From assembly GCA_035695065.1 (NCBI GenBank), contig DASSEW010000003.1, positions 11,033-75,032 of the forward strand: a DNA stretch of 64,000 bases, written 5' to 3'. Under the pieces are notes generated by a model. That model searched no databases. It had not been told where the DNA came from and was given only the letters and a program-made list of their open reading frames with translations. Source of the DNA: 66-474 sp035695065 (GTDB lineage: Bacteria; Pseudomonadota; Gammaproteobacteria; Xanthomonadales; Rhodanobacteraceae). This document shows, one piece after another, positions 1 through 8,506 of the stretch. How positions within the stretch are numbered: the stretch's first letter is position 1; every line of letters begins with the position of its first letter. The position numbers and the translations under genes are program-made.

Positions 1-333
1 CGAACCCGGCCCGCCGTTGTAGAGGAAGGTCACCGGCCGCTTGTGCGCATCGTTGTTGTCGGCGGTGTAGGCGACATAGAAGAAGCTGGCGTCCGGCTCA
101 CCCTTGTCGTTGTGGATGACGAGGTTGCCCGCCGTGGCGGTGTAATGCACGGTGCGCCCGCCGATCTCCACGCTGCCGTGCGTGACGGAGGCGTTCTCCT
201 TCGGTACCGGCGTGGTGTCCTTCTGCCCGGCCTTCGCGTGATCCGCGTTGTCGCCGTCCGCGGCATACGCCGAATACGGATGCGCAGCCACCAATGCGCC
301 AGCCAGGGCCAGCGTCCAGAAAATTCGTTTCAC
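1..333 (-). CDS. S10-like serine carboxypeptidase family protein, N-terminal part
   Basis: This is the first 111 codons of a gene that runs off the left edge. I start it at GTG 333 because GGGAG lies 6 bases upstream and the first ~23 residues form a Sec signal peptide (KRIFW, a hydrophobic run, then AYAAD). The end of the visible part reads FLYNGGPGS, the oxyanion-hole block that begins S10 (serine carboxypeptidase) domains, preceded by a beta-strand-like VEIGGRTVHYTATAG. Exported peptidases of this type are common in xanthomonads. The catalytic Ser, Asp and His lie outside the window, so activity cannot be judged. Confidence 0.75.
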   Translation of the reverse strand, partial: MKRIFWTLALAGALVAAHPYSAYAADGDNADHAKAGQKDTTPVPKENASVTHGSVEIGGRTVHYTATAGNLVIHNDKGEPDASFFYVAYTADNNDAHKRPVTFLYNGGPGS

Positions 334-376
334 GTGATCTCCCGCGTCAGCGATTCGACCGGCCCCTCGCCGGAAT

Positions 377-413
377 GCACATGACGCCGCAATCGCGCGG
401 CGCGTGCATGTGC
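377..413. repeat. imperfect GC-rich hairpin between two minus-strand genes
   Basis: GCACATG at 377-383 pairs with CATGTGC at 407-413, and the inner arms GACGCCGC and GCGGCGC pair imperfectly. It lies downstream of the lipoprotein gene ending at 592 and just before the peptidase gene. No T-run follows on the minus strand, so it is a structured spacer rather than a clear terminator. Confidence 0.35.
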
Positions 414-441
414 CGAAGGTCGGGCCTATTCCGCGAGCATC

Positions 442-505
442 CATCCATGGAGCCTGGATCCGCTCGGCATCCATGCCTCACCCTCACAACGCACACGCGA
501 TGCGA
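442..505. repeat. dispersed repeat, family E copy 1
   Basis: A stretch containing CATCCATGG and then TCGGCATCCATGCCTCACCC matches 38180-38236 closely over about 55 bases. The spacer 334-591 otherwise holds only GC-rich, partly palindromic sequence and no gene that I can support. Confidence 0.6.
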
Positions 506-591
506 TTACTCACGCCATCCATGGCGTTCGCCCTTCGGGCCAGCTTCGCTGTTCGCCGCGCGTTCCAGACGCGCGGCGTCAACGCATCGCG

Positions 592-1062
592 TCAACGCGC
601 GTTGTTCGACCAGTCCGCCGAATAGCAGCGCCAGTGCGAGCCCTCGCGCCGCCACGCGGTGGTCATCGCGTATACGGCTGCATGATCCGGCAACAGGCTG
701 TCTGATGGTCCGCCGGTGAGCGTCAGGGTGAAGGTCGCGACCAGCCGCTCGCCTTGCCACTTCACGGAAACGGGGCCGACCAGCACGCCGGTGCTGTCGT
801 GCCGGAACGCGCGCAAGGCCAGCAACCGCTGCAGATCGTGATGGTCGAAGTCGCCTTCGTTGCCGATGAAATCCTTGCTGACCTGGTCCAGCACGCCATC
901 GGCATCGTTGTTGCGCGCCGCATCCGCTGCGGCGGAGATCGCCTGCCGGACCTGATCCTCATCCGGCGTGCGATGGCAGCCGGCAAGCATCGGCAGGCAC
1001 AGCAACATGCAGGCGAGCGCGATGAATCCGCGGCCCGCGCGCGCACCTTCGAATCGCCGCAT
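592..1062 (-). CDS. small lipoprotein, NTF2-like, unknown function
   Basis: A protein of 156 residues starting at ATG 1062, chosen because GGGAGGG precedes it and the signal sequence then fits; an upstream ATG at 1152 would bury it. A hydrophobic stretch leads to the lipobox LAGC around residue 28, so the mature protein should be a lipid-anchored envelope protein. The rest (DEDQVRQAISAAADAARNND, then FTLTLTG and WRCYSADW near the end) looks like a small NTF2/SnoaL-type cone domain preceded by a helix. No catalytic residues are recognisable. It is divergent from fadD. Function is unknown. Confidence 0.7.
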   Translation of the reverse strand: MRRFEGARAGRGFIALACMLLCLPMLAGCHRTPDEDQVRQAISAAADAARNNDADGVLDQVSKDFIGNEGDFDHHDLQRLLALRAFRHDSTGVLVGPVSVKWQGERLVATFTLTLTGGPSDSLLPDHAAVYAMTTAWRREGSHWRCYSADWSNNAR

Positions 1063-1165
1063 CCGACTGCCCTCCCTCGCTCGCTGCATTGCAGCTTGCC
1101 ATTTTTCCCGTGCGTGCTCCAATCGCGCGATGATTGTGACCGCGCCAGACACATCGGGAGAAGCA

Positions 1166-2860
1166 ATGAGCGCCAGCAGCGAACGTCCGTGGCTCGCCAG
1201 TTATCCCTCCGGCGTGCCTGCGGAGATCGACACGCAAGCCTATCCATCGCTGGTGGCGATGTTCGAGGAGACCTGCGCGCGCTTCCCGCAGCGCCCGGCG
1301 TATTCGAGCTTCGGCAAGAGCATGAGCTACGCCGAATTGGACAAGCTCAGTGCGCGCTTCGCCGCATGGCTTTCCGGCGAGCTGAAACTCGGCAAGGGCG
1401 ATCGCGTCGCGATCATGATGCCGAATCTCCTGCAGTATCCGGTCGCGCTGTTCGGCACGTTGCGCGCGGGCTGCACGGTCGTCAACGTCAATCCGCTCTA
1501 CACCGCGCGTGAACTCGAACACCAGTTGCGTGACTCCGGCGCGAAGGTGATCGTCGTGCTGGAGAACTTCGCCGCCACGCTCGCCAGCGTGCGCAACCAG
1601 ACGCCCATCGAGACCGTGGTCGTGACCTCGATCGGCGACCTGCTCGGTTTCCCGCAAGGCGCGCTGATGAGCCTTGCGGTGAAGTACGTCAAGAAGATGG
1701 TGCCGCGCTGGGATATCCCGGACCACGTGTGCTTCGGCGACCTGCTGAAACGCGGCGCCGCGCTGCCGGTGCCGGAAGTCGAGATCGGCCACGACGACCT
1801 CGCCTTCCTTCAATACACGGGCGGCACCACCGGCGTGGCCAAGGGCGCGATGCTCAGCCACGGCAACATGGTGGCGAACACGATGCAGCTCGCGTCATGG
1901 GTGGGCGACCTGTTCACCCACGGCGAAGAGAAGATCGTCACCGCGCTGCCGCTCTACCACATTTTTTCGCTGACGGTGAACGCTCTTTTCATGATGCACT
2001 TCGGCGGCGAGAACATCCTGATCGTCAACCCGCGCGACATCCCCGCTTTCGTCAAGGTGTTGAAGAAGAACCGCTGGAGCGCGATCACCGGCGTCAACAC
2101 CTTGTTCAACGCACTGGCGCACTGCCCGGACCTGACGCACGACGACTTCGCCAACGTGAAGTTCGCGCTGGCCGGCGGCATGGCCGTGCAGCGCGCGGTG
2201 GCCGAACGCTGGAAGGCGCTGGCCGGGGTCCCGCTGATCGAGGGCTACGGTTTGACCGAAACCTCGCCGGTGGCGACGGCGAATCCGCTGGATCTCAAGG
2301 AGTACAGCGGCTCGATCGGCATGCCGCTGCCTTCGACGGATCTGAAGTTGATCGATGATGGCGGCAACGAAGTCGCGCGCGGCGAATCGGGCGAGCTGTG
2401 CGTGCGCGGCCCCCAGGTGATGAAGGGCTACTGGAACCGGCCCGACGAAACCGCGAAGGTGCTGGGCAGCGACGGCTGGTTGCGCACCGGCGACATCGCG
2501 CGGATGGACGAGCGCGGCTTCTTCTACATCGTCGATCGCAAGAAGGACATGATCCTGGTGTCCGGCTTCAACGTGTACCCCAACGAGATCGAGGACGTGG
2601 TCGCGCGCCATCCGGGCGTGCTGGAAGTCGCCGCGATCGGCGTGCCGGACGAACACTCCGGCGAAGTCGTGAAGCTGTTCGTGGTGAAGAAGGATCCCGC
2701 GCTCACCGAAGCCGCGTTGAAGCAGTACTGCCACGACGAACTGACCGGCTACAAACGTCCGAAGTACGTCGAGTTCCGCGATTCGCTGCCCAAGAGCAAC
2801 GTCGGCAAGATCCTGCGCCGCGAATTGCGCGACGAGGAGAAGAAGCGTGCCCAAGCTTGA
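1166..2860 (+). CDS. fadD: long-chain fatty acid--CoA ligase
   Basis: A protein of 564 residues that should activate long-chain fatty acids to acyl-CoA using ATP, at the inner face of the membrane, feeding beta-oxidation. It has the acyl-adenylate signature YTGGTTGVAKG at about residue 217, GYGLTETSP at about 359, the hinge/ATP block GWLRTGDIA at about 437, and the C-terminal KSNVGKILRREL with the adenylation lysine at about 543. Length matches E. coli FadD (561). The start ATG 1166 has GGGAG 5 bases upstream; the reading frame is open further upstream but without a site. The cupin gene overlaps its last 14 bases, so the two are probably co-transcribed. Confidence 0.93.
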   Translation: MSASSERPWLASYPSGVPAEIDTQAYPSLVAMFEETCARFPQRPAYSSFGKSMSYAELDKLSARFAAWLSGELKLGKGDRVAIMMPNLLQYPVALFGTLRAGCTVVNVNPLYTARELEHQLRDSGAKVIVVLENFAATLASVRNQTPIETVVVTSIGDLLGFPQGALMSLAVKYVKKMVPRWDIPDHVCFGDLLKRGAALPVPEVEIGHDDLAFLQYTGGTTGVAKGAMLSHGNMVANTMQLASWVGDLFTHGEEKIVTALPLYHIFSLTVNALFMMHFGGENILIVNPRDIPAFVKVLKKNRWSAITGVNTLFNALAHCPDLTHDDFANVKFALAGGMAVQRAVAERWKALAGVPLIEGYGLTETSPVATANPLDLKEYSGSIGMPLPSTDLKLIDDGGNEVARGESGELCVRGPQVMKGYWNRPDETAKVLGSDGWLRTGDIARMDERGFFYIVDRKKDMILVSGFNVYPNEIEDVVARHPGVLEVAAIGVPDEHSGEVVKLFVVKKDPALTEAALKQYCHDELTGYKRPKYVEFRDSLPKSNVGKILRRELRDEEKKRAQA

Positions 2861-3299
2861 CCTGGAATCCATCCGCCGCCGCACCGGCACGTCGTATCCG
2901 GCGCCGTTCGACCAGCCCTGCCTGGCGCGCTCACGGCGTGCGCTCGGCGATGCCGGTGGTCTCAACCATTTCGGGGTGAACCTGCTGGAGCTAGCCCCCG
3001 GTACGTGGTCCAGCCAGCGGCACTGGCACTCGGGCCACGACGAATTCGTGTGGGTGGTTTCAGGCGAAGTGGTGCTGGTGGAAGACGGCGGCGAGACGAT
3101 CCTGCGCGCCGGCGATTGCGCGGCCTTCGCGAAGAACAGCGGCAACGGACATCACCTGATCAATCGTTCGAATGCGACCGCGACCGTTCTCGAAGTCGGA
3201 ACGCGCAGCGACGACGACGTGTGCACCTACTCCGACATCGACATGCAGATCGACAGCAAGGTCGGCTCCTACGCGCGCAAGGACGGAACGCCCTATTGA
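2847..3299 (+). CDS. cupin domain protein
   Basis: A protein of 150 residues starting with GTG 2847 inside the end of fadD, with GAGGAG (2834-2839) as ribosome binding site. The central cupin motif HWHSGHDEFVWVVSGE at about residue 58 supplies two or three metal-ligand histidines and the Glu; a later GNGHHLIN supplies the second-motif histidine. Such single-domain cupins often act as small metal-dependent enzymes or sugar-binding proteins, and the substrate cannot be inferred here. The overlap with fadD implies translational coupling. Confidence 0.8.
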   Translation: MPKLDLESIRRRTGTSYPAPFDQPCLARSRRALGDAGGLNHFGVNLLELAPGTWSSQRHWHSGHDEFVWVVSGEVVLVEDGGETILRAGDCAAFAKNSGNGHHLINRSNATATVLEVGTRSDDDVCTYSDIDMQIDSKVGSYARKDGTPY

Positions 3300-3607
3300 T
3301 TCGATGGCCAACTTCTCGGGTGTTTTGCCCCGAGCCACACCAGCATGACCCACATTGCGAACGCCCAAACTAAAGAATTGGCCAAGAGGGAGACCACGGC
3401 CCATTGGAGCAGATGGCCATAAGGATGATGGTTTTCTCGATATAACCGCACCAAATCGGAAACCGGGAACGTCAGCACGTGGCCAGTTGCTTTCAGAGCG
3501 GTTGCGCAATGCTCCTTGCAGCCCAGCTCCGTCAAGGTGATGCGGACAACGCATGCGAGATGCAGAACCCCGAATATCAAGGAAAGCACGGCCGCCCTGA
3601 TCTTCAT
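3293..3607 (-). CDS. small hypothetical membrane protein
   Basis: A protein of 104 residues starting at ATG 3607 (MKIRAAVLSLIF). One hydrophobic helix lies at the N-terminus and a longer one near the C-terminus (WAVVSLLANSLVWAFAMWVM), with a Cys pair (LGCKEHC) in the segment between. Codon use is less GC-biased than in the neighbours. It overlaps the tail of the convergent cupin gene by 7 bases. I do not recognise the family. The two cysteines could form a disulfide if the loop is periplasmic, but that is a guess. Confidence 0.55.
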   Translation of the reverse strand: MKIRAAVLSLIFGVLHLACVVRITLTELGCKEHCATALKATGHVLTFPVSDLVRLYRENHHPYGHLLQWAVVSLLANSLVWAFAMWVMLVWLGAKHPRSWPSNQ

Positions 3608-3626
3608 CTGTTTGCGTCTCGCAGCA

Positions 3627-3998
3627 TCAATCGCTCCACGGCTCCAACGCATCCGCATACCCGCCCAGCAGTTCCCACAGCGGCGCCTGCTTGTCCTCGG
3701 GAATGCGCGCGAAAGCGAAGCCGATGCGATCCTCGGAAACGCGCGCCACGCGTGCTTCCAGATGGATGTTGAGGTTCTCCTGGAACAGCATGTCCAGCAC
3801 CCACAGGTCGCCGGGTTCGCCTTTCCAGTTGTTGGGCCGCGCCAGCAGCGCGCCGGTGGCCGAGATGTCTTCCAGTTCGGTCGCCCAGACGTCGCCGCGG
3901 CGGCTGAGCAATACCGCGATCTGGCTCTTCATGCGCGCGTGCCGCAATCCTGTTGCGCGCGGTGCCGGTCGCGTCTGTTCTTCATCCATTACGTTCAT
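3627..3998 (-). CDS. PilZ domain protein with degenerate c-di-GMP motif
   Basis: A protein of 123 residues starting at ATG 3998, 15 bases inside the end of dinB; a second possible start is ATG 3989. The domain begins with LRHARMKSQIAVLL and continues to DISATGALL, the second PilZ motif (D/N-x-S-x-x-G). In the first motif (RxxxR) the first arginine appears replaced by leucine (LRHAR), so cyclic-di-GMP binding may be weak or lost. The end DALEPWSD lies beyond the barrel. Its position suggests co-transcription with dinB, though no functional link is known. Confidence 0.7.
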   Translation of the reverse strand: MNVMDEEQTRPAPRATGLRHARMKSQIAVLLSRRGDVWATELEDISATGALLARPNNWKGEPGDLWVLDMLFQENLNIHLEARVARVSEDRIGFAFARIPEDKQAPLWELLGGYADALEPWSD

Positions 3999-5142
3999 GA
4001 CTTTCCAGTGCCCTGCCCCGAACCAGGCTGCCGTCGCCAAACCGGGCGTTGATGCGATCCTGCAGGCCATCGGTCGCGTCCGCGCCGCGCGCGAACAGGT
4101 CCGGTTGCGCCATCGCCTCGAAACCGCCCAGGCTCACCCCCAGCAAACGCAGCTTGCGATGCCCGCCGGCTTGCCACCATTTTTCTAGCAAGTCGCGGGC
4201 CACGGCATGGATCTCGGCGGTGGAATCGGTGGGCGCGGGCAAGGTGGCCTGGCGGCTATGGGTGAGGAACGGCGGCTCGCGCAACTTCAGGTGCACGACC
4301 CGGCCACGCAGGCCGGCGCCGCGCAGGCGCGCCGCCACCTTCTCGCAAAGCCGCAGCAGCCAGGCCGATGCCTGCTCGAAAGTTTCGAGATCCTGCGCGA
4401 AAGTGTTTTCCGCGCCTATGGATTTTTCCTTCGCATCCGGCTCGACCAGGCGCTCGTCCTCGCCGCTCGCCAATGCCTGCAGATGCGAGGCATCGCGGCC
4501 GAGCGCGCGGCGCAGGCGCTCTGGACCGGCCCGGCGCAGGTCGCCAATGGTGCGGATGCCGATGCCCTCCAGCGCGGCCTGCGCTTGCCGGCCCACGGTC
4601 CAGAGGCGCCCGACTGGCAGTGGATCGAGCACGGCGTGGACATTCTCCGGCGCAATGTGCAGCAGGCCGTCCGGCTTGCCGAGTTCACTCGCCAGTTTCG
4701 CCAGCAGCTTGTTGTGCGCCATGCCGATGGACGCGGTAAGGCCCGTGCGTTCGCGAATGTCTTTCTTGAGCTTGCGGCCGATCGGCCCGATCCCGCCGAA
4801 CAGGCGCAGGCTGGCGGTGACGTCCAGGAAAGCCTCGTCCAGCGACAAGCCTTCGATTGCCGGCGTGACTTCCGCGAAGGCTTCGAACACCCTCGCCGAC
4901 ACTTCCCGATAGCGCGCCATGCGCGGCGCCACCCATATCGCCTGCGGACACAACCGCTGGGCCTGCATGCTCGGCATGGCCGAGCGCACGCCGAACGGGC
5001 GCGCCTCGTAGCTCGCCGTCAGCACCACACTGCGCCGGGCGGGAAAGCCCACGATCACCGGCCGCCCGCGCAGCTCCGGCCGGTCGTATTGCTCGACCGA
5101 GGCGTAGAAGGCGTCCATGTCCACGTGCAGGATCGCTCGCAT
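3982..5142 (-). CDS. dinB: DNA polymerase IV (Y-family translesion polymerase)
   Basis: A protein of 386 residues. The N-terminus ILHVDMDAFYASVEQ carries the first catalytic Asp (D8), and SLDEAFLDVT at about residue 99 carries the Asp-Glu pair of the palm. SIGMAHNKLLAKLAS is the typical finger/palm segment, followed by helix-hairpin-helix thumb and little-finger regions. It copies past lesions in error-prone fashion. The very C-terminus does not show an obvious beta-clamp QxxLF peptide. No LexA-box-like palindrome was evident upstream. It is divergent from scpA across 293 bases. Confidence 0.93.
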   Translation of the reverse strand: MRAILHVDMDAFYASVEQYDRPELRGRPVIVGFPARRSVVLTASYEARPFGVRSAMPSMQAQRLCPQAIWVAPRMARYREVSARVFEAFAEVTPAIEGLSLDEAFLDVTASLRLFGGIGPIGRKLKKDIRERTGLTASIGMAHNKLLAKLASELGKPDGLLHIAPENVHAVLDPLPVGRLWTVGRQAQAALEGIGIRTIGDLRRAGPERLRRALGRDASHLQALASGEDERLVEPDAKEKSIGAENTFAQDLETFEQASAWLLRLCEKVAARLRGAGLRGRVVHLKLREPPFLTHSRQATLPAPTDSTAEIHAVARDLLEKWWQAGGHRKLRLLGVSLGGFEAMAQPDLFARGADATDGLQDRINARFGDGSLVRGRALESHERNG

Positions 5143-5435
5143 GGACGAATCTTAATGGCGTGCGCCAACTACTGGACTTGTTCCGCGCGGCCTCGTAATC
5201 TAGCCCCATCGAGTGGGAAACGGGATGGCGAGAAGCCGCCCGCCACGCACGCTGAAGTCCTCGCCCAAGGGCGACCCGATACGACGAAGTCTTCGCGCGA
5301 ACGCGGTTCGCGAGCGTGTGCCATGGCGCGCGTATGACCCGCTGTGCAGTCGCAAGCATCAATGCCCGCATCCGACGCAGCGCGCCGGGATGCGCACCCG
5401 AATGACGTTGTTCCCTTTGTCATGATCAGTGCCGG
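5143..5435. other. GC-rich intergenic region between dinB and scpA
   Basis: A 293-base divergent spacer with no supported gene. It contains several short inverted repeats (for example GGGCGAC and CGCGAACGCGGTTCGCG around 5260-5310) and a stretch near 5210-5260 superficially like the core of a riboswitch, but no known RNA family could be confirmed. It must hold both promoters; no clear -35/-10 pair stands out. Confidence 0.4.
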
Positions 5436-6314
5436 ATGAGCACCCAAGCAGCGCAAGCCGAAGCGATCTCCGCGGAGAGCGAATCCGTCGCCGTGCCGGT
5501 GGCGCCGATGCACACGCCGCAGCAGCAGGAAATGCCGCTCGCGGTCGTGCGCGGCCAGCCGGTCCTGCAGATGCCGCAGGACCTGTACATCCCGCCGGAT
5601 GCGCTGGAAGTCATCCTCGAAGCATTCGAAGGTCCGCTGGATCTGCTGCTCTACCTGATCCGGCGGCAGAACCTGGAAATCCTGGATATCCCGGTCGCCG
5701 AGATCACCCGGCAGTACATGGAATACATCGAGGTGATGCGCGAGTTGCGGCTCGAGCTCGCGGCGGAATATCTGGTGATGGCCGCGATCCTGGCCGAGAT
5801 CAAGTCGCGGCTGCTGTTGCCGCGGCCACCCTCGGAGGAAGGCTCGGAAGACGACCCGCGCGCGGAATTGATCCGCCGCCTGCAGGAATACGAGCGCTTC
5901 AAGAAGGCGGCGGAAGACATCGACACGTTGCCGCGGATGGAGCGCGACATCGATCCGGCCTACGCCTTCGTGCCGGACCGGCAGGTGGTGAAGTTGCCGC
6001 CGCCGGTGGACATGCGCGAAATGCTGCTGGCGTTGCGCGACGTGCTGAAGCGCGCGGAGCTGTTCGGCCACCACGCGGTGGAACGCGAACCGCTGTCGGT
6101 GCGCCAGCGCATGGGCGACGTGCTCCGCGCGCTGGGTGATGGCGCGTTCCATCGCTTCGAGTCGCTGTTCGATGTATCCGAAGGCCGGCTCGGCGTGGTG
6201 GTGACGTTCCTGTCGCTGCTGGAATTGGCCAAGGATCGCCTGGTCGAGATCGTGCAGGAAGCACCGCTGGCGGCGATCTATCTGAAGGCGCGCGCGACCG
6301 AAGCGACGGAGTGA
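5436..6314 (+). CDS. scpA: segregation and condensation protein A (kleisin)
   Basis: A protein of 292 residues, the kleisin that bridges the two Smc heads in the Smc-ScpA-ScpB condensin. The conserved start of the family, FEGPLDLLLYLIRRQNLEI, begins at about residue 68, after a variable N-terminal extension rich in Ala, Glu and Gln that is longer than usual. The middle is acidic (EEGSEDDP) and the C-terminal winged helix contains VVTFLSLLELAKDRLVE. The Smc partner is encoded at 40086-43589, scpB 133 bases downstream. Confidence 0.93.
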   Translation: MSTQAAQAEAISAESESVAVPVAPMHTPQQQEMPLAVVRGQPVLQMPQDLYIPPDALEVILEAFEGPLDLLLYLIRRQNLEILDIPVAEITRQYMEYIEVMRELRLELAAEYLVMAAILAEIKSRLLLPRPPSEEGSEDDPRAELIRRLQEYERFKKAAEDIDTLPRMERDIDPAYAFVPDRQVVKLPPPVDMREMLLALRDVLKRAELFGHHAVEREPLSVRQRMGDVLRALGDGAFHRFESLFDVSEGRLGVVVTFLSLLELAKDRLVEIVQEAPLAAIYLKARATEATE

Positions 6315-6447
6315 TTCGCTCCGGCAACGACGCGGATTCAGCGCAAAAGAATGAGACAAGTCCGATTATTTCGTCTTCGCGCGTTTGATTTCCATTGAAC
6401 CGATTGTTTCTGCACCGTGCCGACAAAGCACACAAGGTGGGACCTAA

Positions 6448-7140
6448 GTGGAACAGGACAAACTGAAGAACATCGTCGAGGCCGCCCTGCTCGCCGCACA
6501 GCAACCGTTGACCGTGGCGATGCTGGCCGCGCTGTTCGCCGAAGAGGAAGCGGTGACGCATTCCGAACTTGCACAGGCGCTGGAAGCGCTCGGCAACGAG
6601 TGCGAAGGCCGCGGCGTGGAACTGGTGGAGGTCGCCTCCGGCTTCCGCTACCAGGTGCGCGAGGCCGTGCATCCCTGGGTCGCGCGGCTGTGGAGCGAGC
6701 GCCAGACCAAGTATTCGCGCGCGCTGCTGGAAACCCTGGCGCTGATCGCCTATCGGCAACCGATCACGCGCGGCGAGATCGAGCAGATCCGCGGCGTGGC
6801 GGTGGCGACCAGCATCATGCGCACGCTGGAAGAACGCGAGTGGATCCGCGTGGTCGGCTATCGCGACGTGCCCGGCAAGCCGGCGCTGTTCGGCACCACC
6901 CGCAACTTCCTCGACTACTTCAACCTGAAGTCGCTGGATCAGCTCCCGACGCTCGCGGAAATCCGCGACCTGGAAGACATCGAACCGCAGCTCTCGCTGG
7001 TGGCAGGCGTGGATGCGCCGGAAGTGGCCGGCGCCGAAGATGCGGATGACAACGAAGATATCGCCGCATCCTCCGATGATGGCGAGGAAGGCGAAGGCAA
7101 CGATACGCGCGACGCGCTGTCGGCGGAGGACCAGGCATGA
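6448..7140 (+). CDS. scpB: segregation and condensation protein B
   Basis: A protein of 230 residues starting with GTG 6448, preceded by AAGGTGGGA. It forms a dimer of tandem winged helices that clamps ScpA. Diagnostic blocks are KNIVEAALLAAQQPLT at the N-terminus, ALLETLALIAYRQPITRGEIEQIRG in the middle and LFGTTRNFLDYFNLKSLDQLP. The last 40 or so residues are strongly acidic and low-complexity (DADDNEDIAASSDDGEEGEG). Its stop overlaps the rluB start in ATGA, indicating translational coupling. Confidence 0.93.
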   Translation: MEQDKLKNIVEAALLAAQQPLTVAMLAALFAEEEAVTHSELAQALEALGNECEGRGVELVEVASGFRYQVREAVHPWVARLWSERQTKYSRALLETLALIAYRQPITRGEIEQIRGVAVATSIMRTLEEREWIRVVGYRDVPGKPALFGTTRNFLDYFNLKSLDQLPTLAEIRDLEDIEPQLSLVAGVDAPEVAGAEDADDNEDIAASSDDGEEGEGNDTRDALSAEDQA

Positions 7141-8456
7141 ACGCGCGCGGCGTACTCAGTCTGAAACGCGGCGAGGGCGGCAACGGTCCGCTCGAGGAAC
7201 GCCTGCACAAGGTGCTGGCGAATGCCGGCCTCGGCTCGCGGCGCATGCTCGAAGAACGCATCGCCAACGGCGAAGTGCTGGTCAACGGCACGCCGGCGCA
7301 GACAGGCTCCAGCGTGCACGCGGGTGATCGCGTGGAACTGGACCGCAAGCAGTTCGTGGTCGCCACCGACACCCGCGACAACGCCGAGGTGATGCTTTAC
7401 CACAAGCCGGAAGGCGAACTCACCACGCGTGACGATCCGGAAGGCCGTCCGACCGTGTTCGAGCACCTGCCAGCCCTGCGCGGCTCGCGCTGGATCGCGA
7501 TCGGACGCCTCGACACGAATACGACCGGCCTGTTGCTGCTGACCACCGATGGCGAACTCGCCAATGCGCTGATGCATCCGAGCCGCGAGATCGAGCGCGA
7601 ATATCTCTGCCGCGTGCACGGAGAGGTATCGGACGAGACGCTCGCCAAGCTGAAAGCGGGCGTGCAACTGGAAGACGGCCTGGCGAAATTCGACGAAATC
7701 CACGTGGTCAATCGAGGCGACGGCAGCCACCAGTGGTTCCGCGTGGTGCTGCACGAAGGCCGCAACCGCGAAGTGCGCCGGCTGTGGGACAGCCAGGGTT
7801 TCCTGGTCAGCCGCCTGAAGCGCATCCGCTACGGCAACGTGACGCTGCCGCGCGGCCTGCGTCCCGGCCAGCACGAAGCGCTTTCCGCCGAAGGCGTCAC
7901 CGCGCTGCGCGAGCTGTCCGGCGCCGGCGCGCCGCAACCGACGCTCACGCTGAAATCCGTCCTGCATCAACGCAACAGCACGCGTCGCGCGGTGACCGAA
8001 GTGCGCCCGGCCGAGAACGCCAAGGCTTGGACCGGCGTGCATCATCACGAAGCACGCGAACTGACCGCCTTCGATCGCGTGCGTCCCGATGATTTCACGC
8101 CCGGCCGCGGCAAGCGGCGGCGCGGACCGCCTGGCCGCGAGGTCAACGGCAACGTCGCGCGACCGGAGAATCCGCAGCGCAAGCGCAAGAATCGCCGCGG
8201 CGTCGCGCCCGGCCAGGAGCTGCCATCGGTACGTACCTGGTTCGCCGGCGAAACGCGCAACGATTCGCGCGGCGGACGCGGCCGTCCACAACCCGGTGGC
8301 CAGCGTGACGGCCGTCCGCGTGGTCCCGGCGGCAATGCAGGACGCCCGAGCGGCGCGCGGGACGGGCGCCCCGGCGGTGGTCGTCCAGGCAACGCAAAGC
8401 CGGGGGGCAATCGCGGGCCGCGTCGCGATGGCGGCAATCGGCCGCCGCGGGGTTGA
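7137..8456 (+). CDS. rluB: 23S rRNA pseudouridine 2605 synthase with long RG-rich tail
   Basis: A protein of 439 residues. An S4 RNA-binding domain (LEERLHKVLANAGLGSRRMLEERI) occupies roughly residues 16-75, followed by the RsuA/RluB catalytic domain with GRLDTNTTGLLLLTTDG, where the Asp is the nucleophile, and the RNRevRRLW block. From about residue 320 to the end it carries a ~115-residue tail rich in Arg, Gly, Pro and Asn, absent from the short E. coli enzyme (291 aa) but known in many proteobacterial homologues. RluF is less likely because of the scpAB context. Confidence 0.9.
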   Translation: MNARGVLSLKRGEGGNGPLEERLHKVLANAGLGSRRMLEERIANGEVLVNGTPAQTGSSVHAGDRVELDRKQFVVATDTRDNAEVMLYHKPEGELTTRDDPEGRPTVFEHLPALRGSRWIAIGRLDTNTTGLLLLTTDGELANALMHPSREIEREYLCRVHGEVSDETLAKLKAGVQLEDGLAKFDEIHVVNRGDGSHQWFRVVLHEGRNREVRRLWDSQGFLVSRLKRIRYGNVTLPRGLRPGQHEALSAEGVTALRELSGAGAPQPTLTLKSVLHQRNSTRRAVTEVRPAENAKAWTGVHHHEARELTAFDRVRPDDFTPGRGKRRRGPPGREVNGNVARPENPQRKRKNRRGVAPGQELPSVRTWFAGETRNDSRGGRGRPQPGGQRDGRPRGPGGNAGRPSGARDGRPGGGRPGNAKPGGNRGPRRDGGNRPPRG

Positions 8457-8458
8457 CC

Positions 8459-8482
8459 TCGTAGGAGCGCACCTGCGCGCAA
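8459..8482. repeat. dispersed TAGGAGC-type repeat, copy 1
   Basis: GTAGGAGCGCACCTGCGCGC is a short palindromic element a few bases after the rluB stop; the same type occurs at 32911-32933 and 38139-38162. Similar elements are widespread in pseudomonads and xanthomonads. Confidence 0.6.
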
Positions 8483-8506
8483 ACCGTATTTGGACGGAGA
8501 ACACCC

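Noticed and set aside
5205..5270. Possible cobalamin riboswitch-like core (GGGAAACGGG...CCCGCCAC)
   Set aside because: The essential B12-box (AGCCAGGAGACCTGCC type) is missing and the flanking stems do not fit.
5213..5425. Small plus-strand open frame in the dinB-scpA spacer
   Set aside because: It has biased Arg/Pro composition, no ribosome binding site and no family match.
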